A stretch of DNA of 8,915 nt from Candidatus Omnitrophota bacterium (GCA_016196515.1 JACPXN010000018.1:1-8915); one strand, 5' to 3'. Shown: positions 1-6,196, counted from the first letter of the stretch. A program made the numbers and translations. Notes: generated by a model not told the origin, from the sequence alone.

Positions 1-69
1 GATGACCGCAAGGAATTTATCTTTCTTGGCCGTCAAATACCTGTATGCCATCCAGCTCGCAAAACCCAT
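1..69 (-). CDS. LolC/LolE-type lipoprotein-releasing permease, N-terminal fragment
   Basis: Only the first 23 codons are present; the gene continues past the left edge. The peptide begins MGFASWMAYRYLTAKKDKF and continues AVI. This matches the usual start of LolC/LolE permeases: a short amphipathic stretch, an R-Y-L motif, a lysine-rich turn, then the first membrane helix. LolC/E with the ATPase LolD forms the inner-membrane ABC complex that releases lipoproteins to the carrier LolA for transport to the outer membrane. The ATG at 67-69 has a GGAG ribosome binding site (complement of 74-77) four bases upstream. lysS ends 36 bp upstream, with an inverted repeat in the gap, so co-transcription with lysS is likely. 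An outer-membrane context (bam, lpx) supports the call. With so few residues, another permease of the FtsX/MacB superfamily cannot be excluded, and LolC cannot be told from LolE. Confidence 0.72.
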   Translation of the reverse strand, partial: MGFASWMAYRYLTAKKDKFLAVI

Positions 70-80
70 AATTCTCCAGC

Positions 81-100
81 GGGCGCGATAAATCGCGCCC
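81..100. repeat. GC-rich inverted repeat between lysS and the lol permease gene
   Basis: Arms gggcgcgat (81-89) and atcgcgccc (92-100) are perfectly complementary around two A residues. As RNA this would form an 8-bp stem with a 4-base loop. It begins 5 bp after the lysS stop and ends just ahead of the ribosome binding site of the next gene. No run of T follows on the minus strand, so it is not a standard intrinsic terminator. It could be an mRNA-stabilising or processing hairpin, or one copy of a dispersed short palindromic repeat. Confidence 0.75.
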
Positions 101-105
101 CTACG

Positions 106-1542
106 TCAATGTTCCGGTTTTAACAATGGAAACAAAATAACATCACGGATCGACGGCGAATCCGTCAACAGCATGACCAGCCGGTCGATCCCCACCCCCA
201 AGCCCCCGGCAGGGGGCATGCCGTATTCCAAAGCCGTGACAAAATCCTCGTCGATAACGCGGTTGCCTGTTTCCATGTCATCGTCCAGGTCCGCCTCGAG
301 GCGACAGCGCTGTTCCTGCGGGTCATTGAGCTCCGAATAGGCATTGCCCACTTCAACTCCCGCGATGAAAAATTCAAAACGCTGGGCCACGGCCGGATCA
401 TCCGGCTTGGCCTTGGCCAAAGGCGAAAGGAACGTAAAATAATCCAGCATAAAGACCGGGTTGGCGGTCGCTTTCTCGTCGAGGGCCTCCTCCACGATCT
501 TCATGACCGCCGAACGGGTCAAACGGTCCACTTTCGCATGCCCCCCTCGTTTGGCCTTGACCTTGTCCAGCATGGCCTGGGCGCTGTCCTGGGGATCGAT
601 GTCAAAATGCTCCTTGACCATCTGGGCGAAAGAACGGCGCGGCCACGGCGGCGTGAAATCAATGTCCTGCCCCTGGTATTTGATCTTGTACGAGCCATTG
701 AGCGTCTTGACGACGGAAGCGACCATGTCCTCGGTCAATGTCATCATGTCCTCGAAATTCCCGTAGGCCTGATACACCTCCAGCATGGTGAATTCCGGAT
801 TATGCCGCGTCGAAATGCCTTCATTGCGGAAATTGCGGTTCATCTCATAGACCTTTTCCATGCCGCCCACCAGCAGACGCTTGAGATACAGTTCGGGGGC
901 TATGCGCAGATAAACATCCATGTCCAGAGTATTGTGCCTGGACTTGAAAGGACGTCCGCGGGCGCCCCCGGCCATGGGCTGCAAAATCGGCGTTTCCACT
1001 TCCAAGAATCCCCGCCCGTCGAGAAAATGACGGATCAAGGACACGATGCGGCTGCGTTTGATGAATACGTCGCGCACTTGGGGGTTGGCGATCAGATCCA
1101 CATAACGCTGGCGGTAACGGATGTCCACGTCCTTCAGGCCGTGCCATTTTTCCGGCAAACTCCGCAGGGACTTGGCCAGCACTTCATACTTCAAAACGCG
1201 GATGCTGTTCTGGCCGGTCTTGGTCGTGAAGGTTTCCCCTTGAACACCGATGATGTCGCCGATGTCCAACCCCTCTAAAAGCGCGAAGGCCTCGGACGTC
1301 ACATTGTCCGCCTTGATAAAAAGTTGTATCTTGCCCGTCTGGTCCGTGAGGTCCATGAAATGGACCTTGCCCTGATCGCGGTGGGCTGTGATGCGCCCGG
1401 CCGTGATCACCTTCAGGCCTTCTTTGAAATCCCTCAAAATTTCGCTGACCGCGTGGGAACGGATGAAACGCTGGCCATACGGGTCTAACCCCTTTTGCCG
1501 CAATATTTTAAGTTTATTGATCCTGGTCTCGTCAGCTGCCAT
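106..1542 (-). CDS. lysS: Lysyl-tRNA synthetase, class II
   Basis: Charges tRNA-Lys with lysine using ATP, in the cytoplasm. The product is 478 residues, slightly shorter than E. coli LysS (about 505). An N-terminal OB-fold anticodon-binding domain covers about residues 45-125 (VITAGRITAHR, HFMDLTDQTGKIQLFI). The class II catalytic core follows: motif 1 near 172-186 (RGFLEVETPIL), motif 2 near 229-259 (VYEMNRNFRNEGIS, RHNPEFTMLE) and motif 3 at 446-455 (GGLGVGIDRL), close to the C-terminus. I chose ATG 1542 because GGAAAG lies nine bases upstream. The in-frame ATG at 1551 would add three residues (MVF), but GGAAAG then abuts the start codon. The gene has its own exact-consensus promoter (1599-1627) and so is probably transcribed separately from the lpx genes as well as by read-through. 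The lol permease gene follows downstream. No damage is seen. Confidence 0.97.
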   Translation of the reverse strand: MAADETRINKLKILRQKGLDPYGQRFIRSHAVSEILRDFKEGLKVITAGRITAHRDQGKVHFMDLTDQTGKIQLFIKADNVTSEAFALLEGLDIGDIIGVQGETFTTKTGQNSIRVLKYEVLAKSLRSLPEKWHGLKDVDIRYRQRYVDLIANPQVRDVFIKRSRIVSLIRHFLDGRGFLEVETPILQPMAGGARGRPFKSRHNTLDMDVYLRIAPELYLKRLLVGGMEKVYEMNRNFRNEGISTRHNPEFTMLEVYQAYGNFEDMMTLTEDMVASVVKTLNGSYKIKYQGQDIDFTPPWPRRSFAQMVKEHFDIDPQDSAQAMLDKVKAKRGGHAKVDRLTRSAVMKIVEEALDEKATANPVFMLDYFTFLSPLAKAKPDDPAVAQRFEFFIAGVEVGNAYSELNDPQEQRCRLEADLDDDMETGNRVIDEDFVTALEYGMPPAGGLGVGIDRLVMLLTDSPSIRDVILFPLLKPEH

Positions 1543-1592
1543 AAAAACCATCTTTCCGTCACAACTTATTTATAAATAAATTTATTTTAAGA
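1543..1592 (-). promoter_or_regulatory. AT-rich palindromic leader of lysS
   Basis: This is the predicted 5' untranslated region, about 50 nt, between the likely transcription start and ATG 1542. It holds two overlapping perfect 14-nt palindromes, ttatttataaataa (1566-1579) and aaataaatttattt (1574-1587), built from repeated TTTATTT units. GGAAAG (1552-1557) is the likely ribosome binding site. The composition contrasts sharply with the GC-rich genes on both sides. No T-box features such as a specifier loop or a terminator were seen. The palindromes could be a protein-binding site, a weak RNA hairpin, or simply an unstructured, easily melted leader. Confidence 0.5.
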
Positions 1593-1598
1593 CATTTT

Positions 1599-1627
1599 AT
1601 TATATAGAAATACAGCAAAGGTGTCAA
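1599..1627 (-). promoter_or_regulatory. Exact-consensus sigma70-type promoter of lysS
   Basis: On the minus strand, TTGACA (complement of 1622-1627) and TATAAT (complement of 1599-1604) are separated by exactly 17 bp. All 12 bases match consensus and the spacing is ideal. The start point would fall near 1591-1594, about 50 bases before the lysS ATG. It lies in the only sizeable intergenic gap of the window, directly after lpxI, which supports a real promoter rather than a chance match. Confidence 0.88.
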
Positions 1628-1665
1628 AGGGGTTTTCAACGACTGGCTTGGCGGAGAAATAAGAA

Positions 1666-2478
1666 TTAAGCGGCGACGATGCAGATGTTGTTCCGGTCGG
1701 CCAGGCCGACAGCCGCGTCGCGGTCGATGAGAAGAGTTTTTCCGGCTTCAATGCTCAAGCAGGCGGCTTTGACGCGGGCCATGGTGCGGATGGTCTGTGG
1801 GCCCACAACAGGAACGTCGAAGCGGTTGTCCTGGGCGGGTTTGGCGGTCTTGACCACCACGGCACCATTGCGCGCGATGGCGCCGCCGCGCGCGATGGCG
1901 TTGTCCGTGCCTTCCATGGCCTCAATGGCGACAATGGCCTTGTCCTTGACCACGACCGTCTGCCCGACGTCGATAGCTCCCATGAGTTTGGCGATGGTGA
2001 AACCGAATTCCATGTCCGCCAGTTCTAGCAGCGTCGGACCGCGGCGGGTCAATGTGCCTTGGGGGGCCAAATATTTCTTCAGCAGGAATGTTGAATCCAG
2101 CAAGGCCATGCCGTGTTCGCCCAATTTGCCGGCAACGGCGGAAAAAATGGTGTCGGCCTTGCGGTCTTTGAGGGCTTCCTCCAGGGAGGCGAATTCTTCG
2201 TCGAGAGCAAGGCGGGGATCAAAGAGATGATCGGGATCGACCTGACCGGCCATGATGACCTGCGTGACCCCCTTGTCCTTAAAATAGGAGATCATCTTTT
2301 TCATCTGTCCGACGTAAAAATAACGAAAATCGTCGGCGAACGCGGCCAAGAGCGGGGAGGTGTCCCCCCAGACCCCGGCGGCCACGACCTTGTAGCCCTG
2401 GTCTTTGGCGGCCCGGGCAAATAAAAAGGGGAACCGCCTGTTCCCCGCGATGAGGCCGATCATTTTTGTATCGCTCAC
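1666..2478 (-). CDS. lpxI: UDP-2,3-diacylglucosamine pyrophosphatase LpxI (DUF1009 family)
   Basis: Hydrolyses UDP-2,3-diacylglucosamine to 2,3-diacylglucosamine-1-phosphate (lipid X) and UMP. This is the fourth step of lipid A synthesis, done in other bacteria by the unrelated LpxH or LpxG. The 270-residue length fits the family. Visible signatures are the N-terminal IGLIAGNRRFPFLFARAA, the central VAIEAMEGTDNAIAR (about 183-197) and QDNRFDVPVVGPQT (about 216-229), whose Asp221 probably corresponds to the catalytic Asp225 described for the Caulobacter enzyme. The GTG start directly abuts the lpxA TAG stop, so translation is probably coupled. An in-frame ATG at 2463 would start the protein at MIGLIAGN, which also matches the family; the sequence does not decide between them. 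It is the last lpx gene here; no terminator is visible before the lysS promoter. Confidence 0.93.
   Translation of the reverse strand: MSDTKMIGLIAGNRRFPFLFARAAKDQGYKVVAAGVWGDTSPLLAAFADDFRYFYVGQMKKMISYFKDKGVTQVIMAGQVDPDHLFDPRLALDEEFASLEEALKDRKADTIFSAVAGKLGEHGMALLDSTFLLKKYLAPQGTLTRRGPTLLELADMEFGFTIAKLMGAIDVGQTVVVKDKAIVAIEAMEGTDNAIARGGAIARNGAVVVKTAKPAQDNRFDVPVVGPQTIRTMARVKAACLSIEAGKTLLIDRDAAVGLADRNNICIVAA
1870..1900 (-). repeat. Imperfect tandem repeat inside lpxI (18-bp period)
   Basis: The 13-base string gcgcgcgatggcg occurs at 1870-1882 and again at 1888-1900. On the coding strand this gives the six-residue repeat AIARGG-AIARNG (about residues 194-205). The repeat keeps the frame and lies just after the conserved EGTD motif, where the family normally has a similar alanine/glycine-rich stretch, so it is probably benign. 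Confidence 0.6.
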
Positions 2479-3255
2479 CTACGAGATCCCCCGCTTGGAA
2501 CTTTTAATGAACTCCAATAAACGCTGGATTTCCGGCACGCTCCCCATCTGTTGTTCAACCTGCGTGAGGGCATTGCCCCTGGCCAGCCCTGAATTAAAAA
2601 GAATTTTAAAAGCCCGACGCAAAGCCAAAGCCGTATCGGAAGGAATACCGGCGCGCTTGATCCCGATGGCATTCAAGCCCCTTAAGGTCGCGGGATTGCC
2701 GTCCACCATGGAAAAAGGCGGCACGTCCTGGTTCACCTTGGAACATCCCCCGATGATGGACATGTACCCGACGCGGGCGAATTGATGCACGCCGGAAAGG
2801 CCGCCGATGAGCGCGCGGTCCTCGATGGTCACATGGCCGGAGAGGCCGACATAATTGGCCAAAACACAGCCATCGCCGATACGGCAGTCATGGGCCACGT
2901 GGGAACAGGCCATGAACAGATTGTTATTGCCGATGGATGTCGTGCCCCCGCCCTCAACGGTCCCGGGGTTGGCGGTCACATACTCGCGGAAAATATTGTT
3001 CGCGCCGATCTTCAAGAACACCTGGTCTTTGCTGTTGTGTTTTTTGTCCTGCGGACGGCTGCCGATGACCGCGGCCGTGTACAACTGGCATTTTTCCCCT
3101 AAGGTCGTATGGCCTTCGACAACGCAATGGGCGCCGATGACGGTCCCATCCCCGATGGTGACAGGGCCTTCAATGACCGTATAAGGCCCGATGCTCACGT
3201 CCTTGCCCAGGCGGGCCTCACTAGCAACGATGGCGGTTGGATGAATGAAAGACAT
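2479..3255 (-). CDS. lpxA: Acyl-ACP--UDP-N-acetylglucosamine O-acyltransferase LpxA
   Basis: Catalyses the first lipid A step, moving a 3-hydroxyacyl chain from ACP to the 3-OH of UDP-GlcNAc in the cytoplasm. The product is 258 residues (E. coli 262). Residues 1-185 form the left-handed beta-helix of hexapeptide repeats (IHPTAIV, IGPYTVIEG, IGDGTVIG and so on). The catalytic histidine is His122 in ACSHVAHDC (E. coli His125). The C-terminal helical part carries GNPATLRGLNAIGIKRAG. Gly170 in IIGGCSKV sits where E. coli Gly173 acts as the acyl-length ruler. ATG 3255 is chosen because the protein then begins MSFIHPTAIV, as the family does; an upstream in-frame extension to 3351 is arginine-rich, overlaps the fabZ domain and looks spurious. 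The start lies four bases after the lpxC-fabZ stop, and the TAG stop abuts the lpxI GTG, so coupling is likely. Confidence 0.97.
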   Translation of the reverse strand: MSFIHPTAIVASEARLGKDVSIGPYTVIEGPVTIGDGTVIGAHCVVEGHTTLGEKCQLYTAAVIGSRPQDKKHNSKDQVFLKIGANNIFREYVTANPGTVEGGGTTSIGNNNLFMACSHVAHDCRIGDGCVLANYVGLSGHVTIEDRALIGGLSGVHQFARVGYMSIIGGCSKVNQDVPPFSMVDGNPATLRGLNAIGIKRAGIPSDTALALRRAFKILFNSGLARGNALTQVEQQMGSVPEIQRLLEFIKSSKRGIS

Positions 3256-3259
3256 AACG

Positions 3260-4612
3260 TCAGGCCTGAAGGTAGGACGCGTCCGTGTACGAAAAAAGCA
3301 TTTGGGCCTCGACCACGATCTCCCCGTCCACCTTGCCCGTGCCCTTGACACTCGCGGTGCGCTCGCGGTCGCGGATGATCTCGACTTCCATCAGCAGCTG
3401 GTCACCCGGGGAAACCACCCTGCGGAACTTGACCGCTTCAATGGCCATGAATAGCGCTACTTTACCACTGTGCAATCCGCTTGTCAAAACCACGACCCCG
3501 GCGGTCTGCGCCATGGCTTCCACCATCAAAACACCCGGCATCACCGGCTTGGCCGGAAAATGCCCCTGAAAAAACCCGTCGTTGATGGTGACGTTCTTGA
3601 CGCCGATTCCGCGCTTGCCCTGCTGGACCTCAATGACGCGGTCCACCAGCAAGAACGGGTAACGGTGCGGCAGGATCTTCTGGATCTGGTCAATGTTAAA
3701 AACACGCCTGCCTGCCGGCAAGGCAGGTCCACCCGGCGGCAGTGAGGCGGGAACAAAAGCGGTCGCGGCGTATTTCTTGCGCTGGGCGTCGATCTTTCTG
3801 ACAAGTTCGCGGTTCAAGGCATGCCCGCTTTTGGTCGCAACCACAGCCCCGCGCACGCCGTATCCCAGTAAAAACAGGTCCCCGACGATATCCAAGACCT
3901 TGTGCCGGGCGCACTCGTCGGGAAAACGCAATGAATTGTCCAATGGTCCGTCCCTGCCCATGACCAGGGTATTGCGCCGGTCGGCGCCTTTGCCCAGGCC
4001 CTTGGCCCGGATCTCTTCGGCTTCCTCTTGAAGACAAAATGTGCGGGCACCTGCCAACACGCGTTCAAAGGTCTCGGGATCAACGGACAACGTGAAAAAC
4101 TGGGAACGCAAAGCCGGGTGGTCATAATCCAGCGTATAGGATACGCTGAATTCCGGCGCGGGCACGATGGCCAAAAACGCGTTCTTGTGGGCGACGATGA
4201 TCGGTTCCCTGATCTCAAAGATCTCTTGGGGGGCGCTTTTCAGTTCAACGATCCCCGCTTTTTTAATGGCCACCGCGAAATCCAGACTGCTGCCGTCCAA
4301 ACCCGGCACTTCAGGCCCGTCGATCGCGATGGTGACATTGTCCACGGACAACCCGCCCAAAGCGGCCAATAAATGTTCAACGGTCAATACCCTGGCCCTG
4401 TCGGTCTGCACAATGGTGCAGCGCGTGACCCCGGCGTCCATGACAGCCGACGACGGACAAACTTTGATGACCGGCTGCCCGGGCAGGTCAATGCGCACAA
4501 AACGCACGCCTTCCCCGGCCGCGGCAGGTTTTAAGGTGCACGCCACCTTCTGCCCGGTATGCAGCCCTGTGCCGGACAAAGTGACCGGCGATTGGATGGT
4601 GTGTTGGTTCAT
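3260..4612 (-). CDS. lpxC/fabZ: Bifunctional LpxC-FabZ: UDP-3-O-acyl-GlcNAc deacetylase / 3-hydroxyacyl-ACP dehydratase
   Basis: One uninterrupted 450-residue frame joins two enzymes. Residues 1-280 are LpxC, the zinc deacetylase of the committed lipid A step. Visible are HTIQSPVTLSGTGLHTG, VEHLLAALGGL with Glu79 (general base) and His80, RHKVLDIVGDL with His237 and Asp241 (zinc ligands with His80), and KSGHALN with His264. Residues 304-450 are the FabZ hot-dog dehydratase of fatty-acid elongation: FNIDQIQKILPHRYPFLLVD, GHFPAKPVMPGVLMVEAMAQ with the catalytic pair His351 and Glu365. Both active sites look complete. A proline/glycine/alanine-rich linker (about 284-303) joins them and contains an in-frame inverted repeat. 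Such fusions are known in Bacteroidetes and some candidate phyla. ATG 4612 follows the lpxD stop by one base (TGA-T-ATG) and the stop lies four bases before lpxA, so translational coupling is likely on both sides. Confidence 0.97.
   Translation of the reverse strand: MNQHTIQSPVTLSGTGLHTGQKVACTLKPAAAGEGVRFVRIDLPGQPVIKVCPSSAVMDAGVTRCTIVQTDRARVLTVEHLLAALGGLSVDNVTIAIDGPEVPGLDGSSLDFAVAIKKAGIVELKSAPQEIFEIREPIIVAHKNAFLAIVPAPEFSVSYTLDYDHPALRSQFFTLSVDPETFERVLAGARTFCLQEEAEEIRAKGLGKGADRRNTLVMGRDGPLDNSLRFPDECARHKVLDIVGDLFLLGYGVRGAVVATKSGHALNRELVRKIDAQRKKYAATAFVPASLPPGGPALPAGRRVFNIDQIQKILPHRYPFLLVDRVIEVQQGKRGIGVKNVTINDGFFQGHFPAKPVMPGVLMVEAMAQTAGVVVLTSGLHSGKVALFMAIEAVKFRRVVSPGDQLLMEVEIIRDRERTASVKGTGKVDGEIVVEAQMLFSYTDASYLQA
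3707..3727. repeat. Inverted repeat in the LpxC-FabZ linker
   Basis: Forward-strand arms cctgcctgcc (3707-3716) and ggcaaggcagg (3717-3727) are complementary over ten pairs with one unpaired A at 3721. The centre, tgccggca, is a perfect palindrome. It lies in frame and encodes PALPAGR, residues 296-302, exactly at the joint between the deacetylase and dehydratase domains. Palindromes of the CCTGCC...GGCAGG kind are, in my memory, frequent dispersed repeats in genomes of uncultivated phyla; that was not checked. Confidence 0.72.
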
Positions 4613-4613
4613 A

Positions 4614-5669
4614 TCAACGGACCTTCTTTTCCAGGTCTTTGATCTTTTTCTTCAACTCTTTGATGGTCTTCGCATAATGGTCCAGCCGCTGGATATGGGC
4701 ACGGGCCCGAAACGCGTCTTTGATGGGCTCTGCCGGCGACCCGAACACCTGTTCGCCCGCCTTGATGTCCTTGGTGACCCCGGACTGGGCCGTGACAATG
4801 GCCCCGTCGCCGATGGTCAAATGCCCGATGATACCGGCCTGGCCCGCCAAAATGACATGATGGCCGATCCGCGTGCTGCCCGAAATACCGGTCTGGGCCA
4901 CGATCAAACAATGTTTACCGACAATGACATTGTGCGCGATCTGGACGAGATTGTCGATCTTGGTTCCCTCACCGATGACTGTCTTGTCAAAACGCGCGCG
5001 GTCGATGGTGACGTTGGAGCCGATCTCGACATCATCCTCGATGACGACCGTGCCCACCTGCGGCAATTTGACGTGTTTGCCCTCCACGGTCACGAAACCG
5101 TACCCGTCGGAACCGATGACGGCCCCGGGCTGGATGATGACCCGATCGCCCACCGTGATATGCTCGCGCAGGATGACCCCGGGATACAAAAGACAATTTT
5201 TCCCGACACAGGTCCCATGCCCGACATAACAATGGCCGTGCACGACCGTCCCCTCACCCAAAGACGCGCCGCTTTCCACGACCGTATAAGGGCCAAGGGC
5301 GACGCCTTGACCCAACAAGACGTCTTTGGCGACGAGGGCGGTCGGATGGATGCCTTTGGGAAAATGGCGGGAAGGATCGGGAAGGAGCCGCCGCATCACT
5401 TCGATGAAAGCCAGCGACGGGTTATCCACCCGTATAAAGATCTTCCCCGGCAAACCTGTCCCGCCTGTGGCGGGAACAACCTGCCGGGGAACGATAATGG
5501 CGCTGGCCTGGGTGGTTTCGGCCGAAGACGCGTACTTCCCATCGGCCAAAAAAGTGATGTCGCCTTTTTGCGCCTCTTCGATGCCGGCGCATCCGGTGAT
5601 CAGGGCCTTCCCATCACCGATGGTCTCGCCGCCGACCCAGCGTGCGATATCGGCAACGGAATGGGGCAT
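4614..5669 (-). CDS. lpxD: UDP-3-O-(3-hydroxyacyl)glucosamine N-acyltransferase LpxD
   Basis: Third lipid A step: adds a second 3-hydroxyacyl chain from ACP to the 2-amino group freed by LpxC. The 351 residues (E. coli 341) divide into the uridine-binding N-terminal domain (1-100, including ITGCAGIEEAQKGDITFL), a hexapeptide-repeat beta-helix (about 104-312) and a C-terminal helix rich in lysine and leucine (about 318-351) that probably packs as a coiled coil in the trimer. Catalytic His246 lies in IDNLVQIAHNV (E. coli His239); His283 in IIGH matches E. coli His276. Residues about 66-75 (PATGGTGLPG) look like an insertion of about six residues compared with E. coli LpxD and coincide with an inverted repeat in the DNA. 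ATG 5669 follows the skp stop by nine bases; only a weak, distant GGAAAG is seen upstream. One base separates its stop from lpxC. Confidence 0.97.
   Translation of the reverse strand: MPHSVADIARWVGGETIGDGKALITGCAGIEEAQKGDITFLADGKYASSAETTQASAIIVPRQVVPATGGTGLPGKIFIRVDNPSLAFIEVMRRLLPDPSRHFPKGIHPTALVAKDVLLGQGVALGPYTVVESGASLGEGTVVHGHCYVGHGTCVGKNCLLYPGVILREHITVGDRVIIQPGAVIGSDGYGFVTVEGKHVKLPQVGTVVIEDDVEIGSNVTIDRARFDKTVIGEGTKIDNLVQIAHNVIVGKHCLIVAQTGISGSTRIGHHVILAGQAGIIGHLTIGDGAIVTAQSGVTKDIKAGEQVFGSPAEPIKDAFRARAHIQRLDHYAKTIKELKKKIKDLEKKVR
5443..5491. repeat. Concentric nested inverted repeat inside lpxD
   Basis: The outer arms ttccccggca (5443-5452) and tgccggggaa (5482-5491) are perfectly complementary over 10 bp. 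The inner arms tcccgcc (5459-5465) and ggcggga (5469-5475) are perfectly complementary over 7 bp around tgt. Both pairs share one centre, base 5467, with a 6x6 unpaired internal loop between them. The element is in frame (residues 60-76) and covers the apparent family-atypical insertion in LpxD. Confidence 0.75.
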
Positions 5670-5678
5670 GGGCTTTGG

Positions 5679-6191
5679 TTATTTCTTTCCAGGATAACTG
5701 TCGTTAAGGCTTTTTAAGACCTTCTCGGTGAGGTTCATGCCCTGGTCCCCATAGACCAAAACGCGGTCGTTGAAGATCATGTCATAACCTTCCTTCTTGG
5801 CCATTTTGCTGACGTTCTTTTCGATCTCCAGCAGGATCTCGCGGACTTTCTCGTCGCGCTGTTTGGCCAATTCCGTCGTTTTTTGCTTGTTGAATTCAAC
5901 GAGGTCGGCTTTTTGTTTATCGATGTCGACCTGCGTTTTCTGCTTTTCGGATTCTTTCAAAAGGGCCAGTTTGCCCTGGGCATCGCGGACCTTCTCGATC
6001 ATCTTGTCGCGTTCCTTCTGGAATGCCTGGCTGTCTTTCTGCAGGACAGCGTCGGCATCCTTGGTCTTCTGATAATTATCGAAGATACGGCTTAAATCAA
6101 CGAACGCGTACTTCATGTCCTTGGCCTGGGCCGAAGCCGCCATCGTCAAAGCGAACACCACCGTTAGAATAAAACATTTGACCGCTTTCAT
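5679..6191 (-). CDS. skp: Periplasmic outer-membrane-protein chaperone Skp (OmpH family)
   Basis: Binds unfolded beta-barrel proteins in the periplasm and hands them to the Bam complex. The 170 residues start with a signal peptide of about 23 residues (MKAVKCFILTVVFALTMAAS, cleavage after AQA). The mature protein opens with MKYAFVDLSRIFDNYQKTKD, the typical OmpH beginning. About residues 40-130 are a charged helical stretch rich in Lys, Glu and Gln (for example KERDKMIEKVRDAQGKLALL), matching the coiled-coil tentacles of the trimer. The end, DMIFNDRVLVYGDQGMNLTEKVLKSL, returns to the body domain. Start choice is firm: ATG 6191 has AGGAGG (complement of 6197-6202) five bases upstream. A longer in-frame extension to 6290 overlaps bamA and lacks a signal-peptide start. 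It lies 46 bp after bamA, a classic pairing, and nine bases before lpxD. Confidence 0.96.
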   Translation of the reverse strand: MKAVKCFILTVVFALTMAASAQAKDMKYAFVDLSRIFDNYQKTKDADAVLQKDSQAFQKERDKMIEKVRDAQGKLALLKESEKQKTQVDIDKQKADLVEFNKQKTTELAKQRDEKVREILLEIEKNVSKMAKKEGYDMIFNDRVLVYGDQGMNLTEKVLKSLNDSYPGKK

Positions 6192-6196
6192 ACACC

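Noticed and set aside
1552..1598. T-box or other riboswitch ahead of lysS
   Set aside because: The leader is only about 50 nt, AT-only palindromes aside; there is no conserved T-box sequence, specifier stem or terminator/antiterminator pair.
1628..1665. Terminator after lpxI
   Set aside because: No stable hairpin followed by a T-tract was found on the minus strand; the lpx transcript may read into lysS.
3256..3351. N-terminal extension of LpxA
   Set aside because: The 32 extra residues are arginine/tryptophan-rich, overlap the fabZ domain in another frame and are absent from the family, which starts at the IHPTAIV strand.
3459..3487. Possible internal promoter in lpxC-fabZ, TTGACA-N17-TAAAGT
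   Set aside because: The -35 is perfect and the spacing good, but the -10 matches only four of six bases and lies inside coding sequence; kept only as a weak candidate for lpxA expression.
4167..5717. 516-codon open frame on the plus strand opposite lpxD and the start of lpxC
   Set aside because: It mirrors the periodic hexapeptide-repeat coding DNA of lpxD. The peptide is Asp/Gly-rich without recognisable domains, and the minus-strand genes explain the region fully. Other long plus-strand frames (538-1278, 6823-7503, 7840-8655) are rejected for the same reason.
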